NCBI GenBank assembly: GCA_006937955.1 | Contig: SSNP01000024.1 | Coordinates: forward strand, 2,629,769 to 2,693,768 | From: Pachypanchax playfairii | Taxonomy: Eukaryota; Chordata; Actinopteri; Cyprinodontiformes; Aplocheilidae | Direction: 5' to 3' | Length of the DNA stretch: 64,000 nucleotides | Notes under the pieces: model-generated | What the model was told of the DNA's origin: nothing | The model's database searches: none | What the model saw: only the letters and a program-made list of their open reading frames with translations | Program-made: the position numbers and the translations under genes | Part shown: positions 62,801-64,000 of the stretch, one piece after another | How the letters are laid out: each line of letters starts with the position of its first letter | Position numbering within the stretch: the first letter of the stretch is position 1

Positions 62801-64000
62801 AAACACTCAAATATTTTCCAAGTTTTTATTGGAAAAAATAAAACATCACTTGGATACTGGATTCCTTATACTGAGTCATGTTATAATTTGTTTCTGAAAT
62901 AAAACTGTTGAAATATTTTACAGCTACATGCTGAGAAGTAAATGCCAGAAAAATATTATGTATTTTCAGTTTGTTGTAATTCAGACAGTCAATGAATGCA
63001 GTGAAATCAAGAAAACATGGTGTTTATTGAACTGTTTGTGGTGCATTCTTGCTTATCTCTTAGAATAACACATCACCATGCCAGGAGAGCATGCTTACAA
63101 GACCACAAAACACGCTTGACTTGCCATCCTGTGTGTGTGAGGGTGAGTTTGTGTGCCTCAGCATAGGTGTATTTACACTGGAGACTGTGTGCTTGACTGC
63201 CTGTGTAACTCTACACATGTTGAACGTGATGTGTTTGTGTCACAAGCAGATAGAATAAATTCAAGGCAAAGGATTGTGAAAGAGGTGAAAAGAGAAAATT
63301 GGCACCTTTAGGTGGATTCTGCATACTCTTTTTCAGCATCCTCCCTTTTATTCTGAGTTTTTCTTCAATCTTGTGTTAGGTCTGATTTTCCTTCTCCTCT
63401 TCTACAGAGGTCATCTTTATTTCCCTTCCTTCCTGCTCTTTCCCTTGCTTCTTTTTCCCCTTTATGCCCCCTCCCCCTTGCTCGGGCAGTGACATTGGGC
63501 TAAAGTGGGACAAAGTGTAGGGGGGCAGTGAGGCAGAAGAGACAGAGAGACAGTCATGCACGGACGGAGGCAGAGATAGAGATAGCTGCTACTTTGCTAC
63601 CCCCCTCCTTTCCTTTTTCAAGAATCCACCTCAGGAACTCTTGGCCCCTCAGGCATCCCCACAACGTCTGGGGGACCCGCTTTTAGCATGTCACCACTCC
63701 TCTGCTCCAATCTGCAACATCTGTCACTGCAGCTCTTTTTCTTCCCATCATCCCTCCTTTTTTTCTCATGCATTGGCTCCTCCTCCTCATCCTCTTTTGG
63801 GTCTCTGTCGCCAAGATGCCCAGCAACAGTGTTGAGGGTGCATCATCACAGTGGCACAGGCAAGTGAGAAGAGCCTCTGAAGGAATGCATAGGGAAATGG
63901 AAAGCCTCCACCCTATCCTCCTCCATCCGTCGCTTGCTACTCACATACATACACGCCGCACTCAGTTGTGCACGGGCCTTGCTCCCTGGTGACCCCCCCC

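Noticed and set aside
63641..63992. Overlapping open frames at the right edge, considered as a further dscaml1 exon
   Set aside because: Ser/Pro/His-rich translation from pyrimidine-rich DNA, no Ig motif, no phase-1 acceptor leading into RFFITY-like sequence.

Overview
The window reads as nuclear DNA of a teleost fish. It is AT-rich and full of CA/TG, ATCC and GATA microsatellites and DNA-transposon remnants of kinds common in bony fish. It carries one recognisable host gene, split by very large introns. I see no bacterial, plasmid or CRISPR features.

Host gene: three small plus-strand exons (1814-1856, 11215-11535, 25107-25253) join in frame to give the first 170 residues of a Down syndrome cell adhesion molecule-like protein, best matching DSCAML1. 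They encode the signal peptide, the first Ig domain and the first part of the second Ig domain. Every junction is phase 1 with GT/AG borders. A CpG-dense stretch (about 1140-1813) just upstream is the likely promoter and 5' UTR. I found no fourth exon, so intron 3 probably runs past the end of the window (more than 38.7 kb).

Intron 1 (1857-11214) holds a tRNA-like interspersed repeat, TG tracts and an older repeat interrupted by a small element at 9832-10162. Intron 2 (11536-25106) holds a TTAA-flanked element (12061-12863), a complete Tc1-type transposon with an intact 340-residue transposase (15602-17203), one copy of a repeat family found four times in the window, a 1.1 kb TTAA-flanked element and a PIF/Harbinger-like element with a nuclease remnant.

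Intron 3 (25254 onward) holds long microsatellites, two 25-base G tracts, a hAT element with a clean 8-bp target duplication, a decayed Tc1 relic on the minus strand, nested elements at 39.5-40.1 kb, three more copies of the repeated family, and a second Tc1 transposon (51835-53436), nearly identical to the first but inverted.

The main points of interest are the young inverted Tc1 pair bracketing exon 3, the convergence of several unrelated elements on TTAA targets with AG-starting termini, and nested or adjacent insertions that give relative ages. I did not find a new biological system; the novelty here lies in transposon structure within a conserved neuronal gene.
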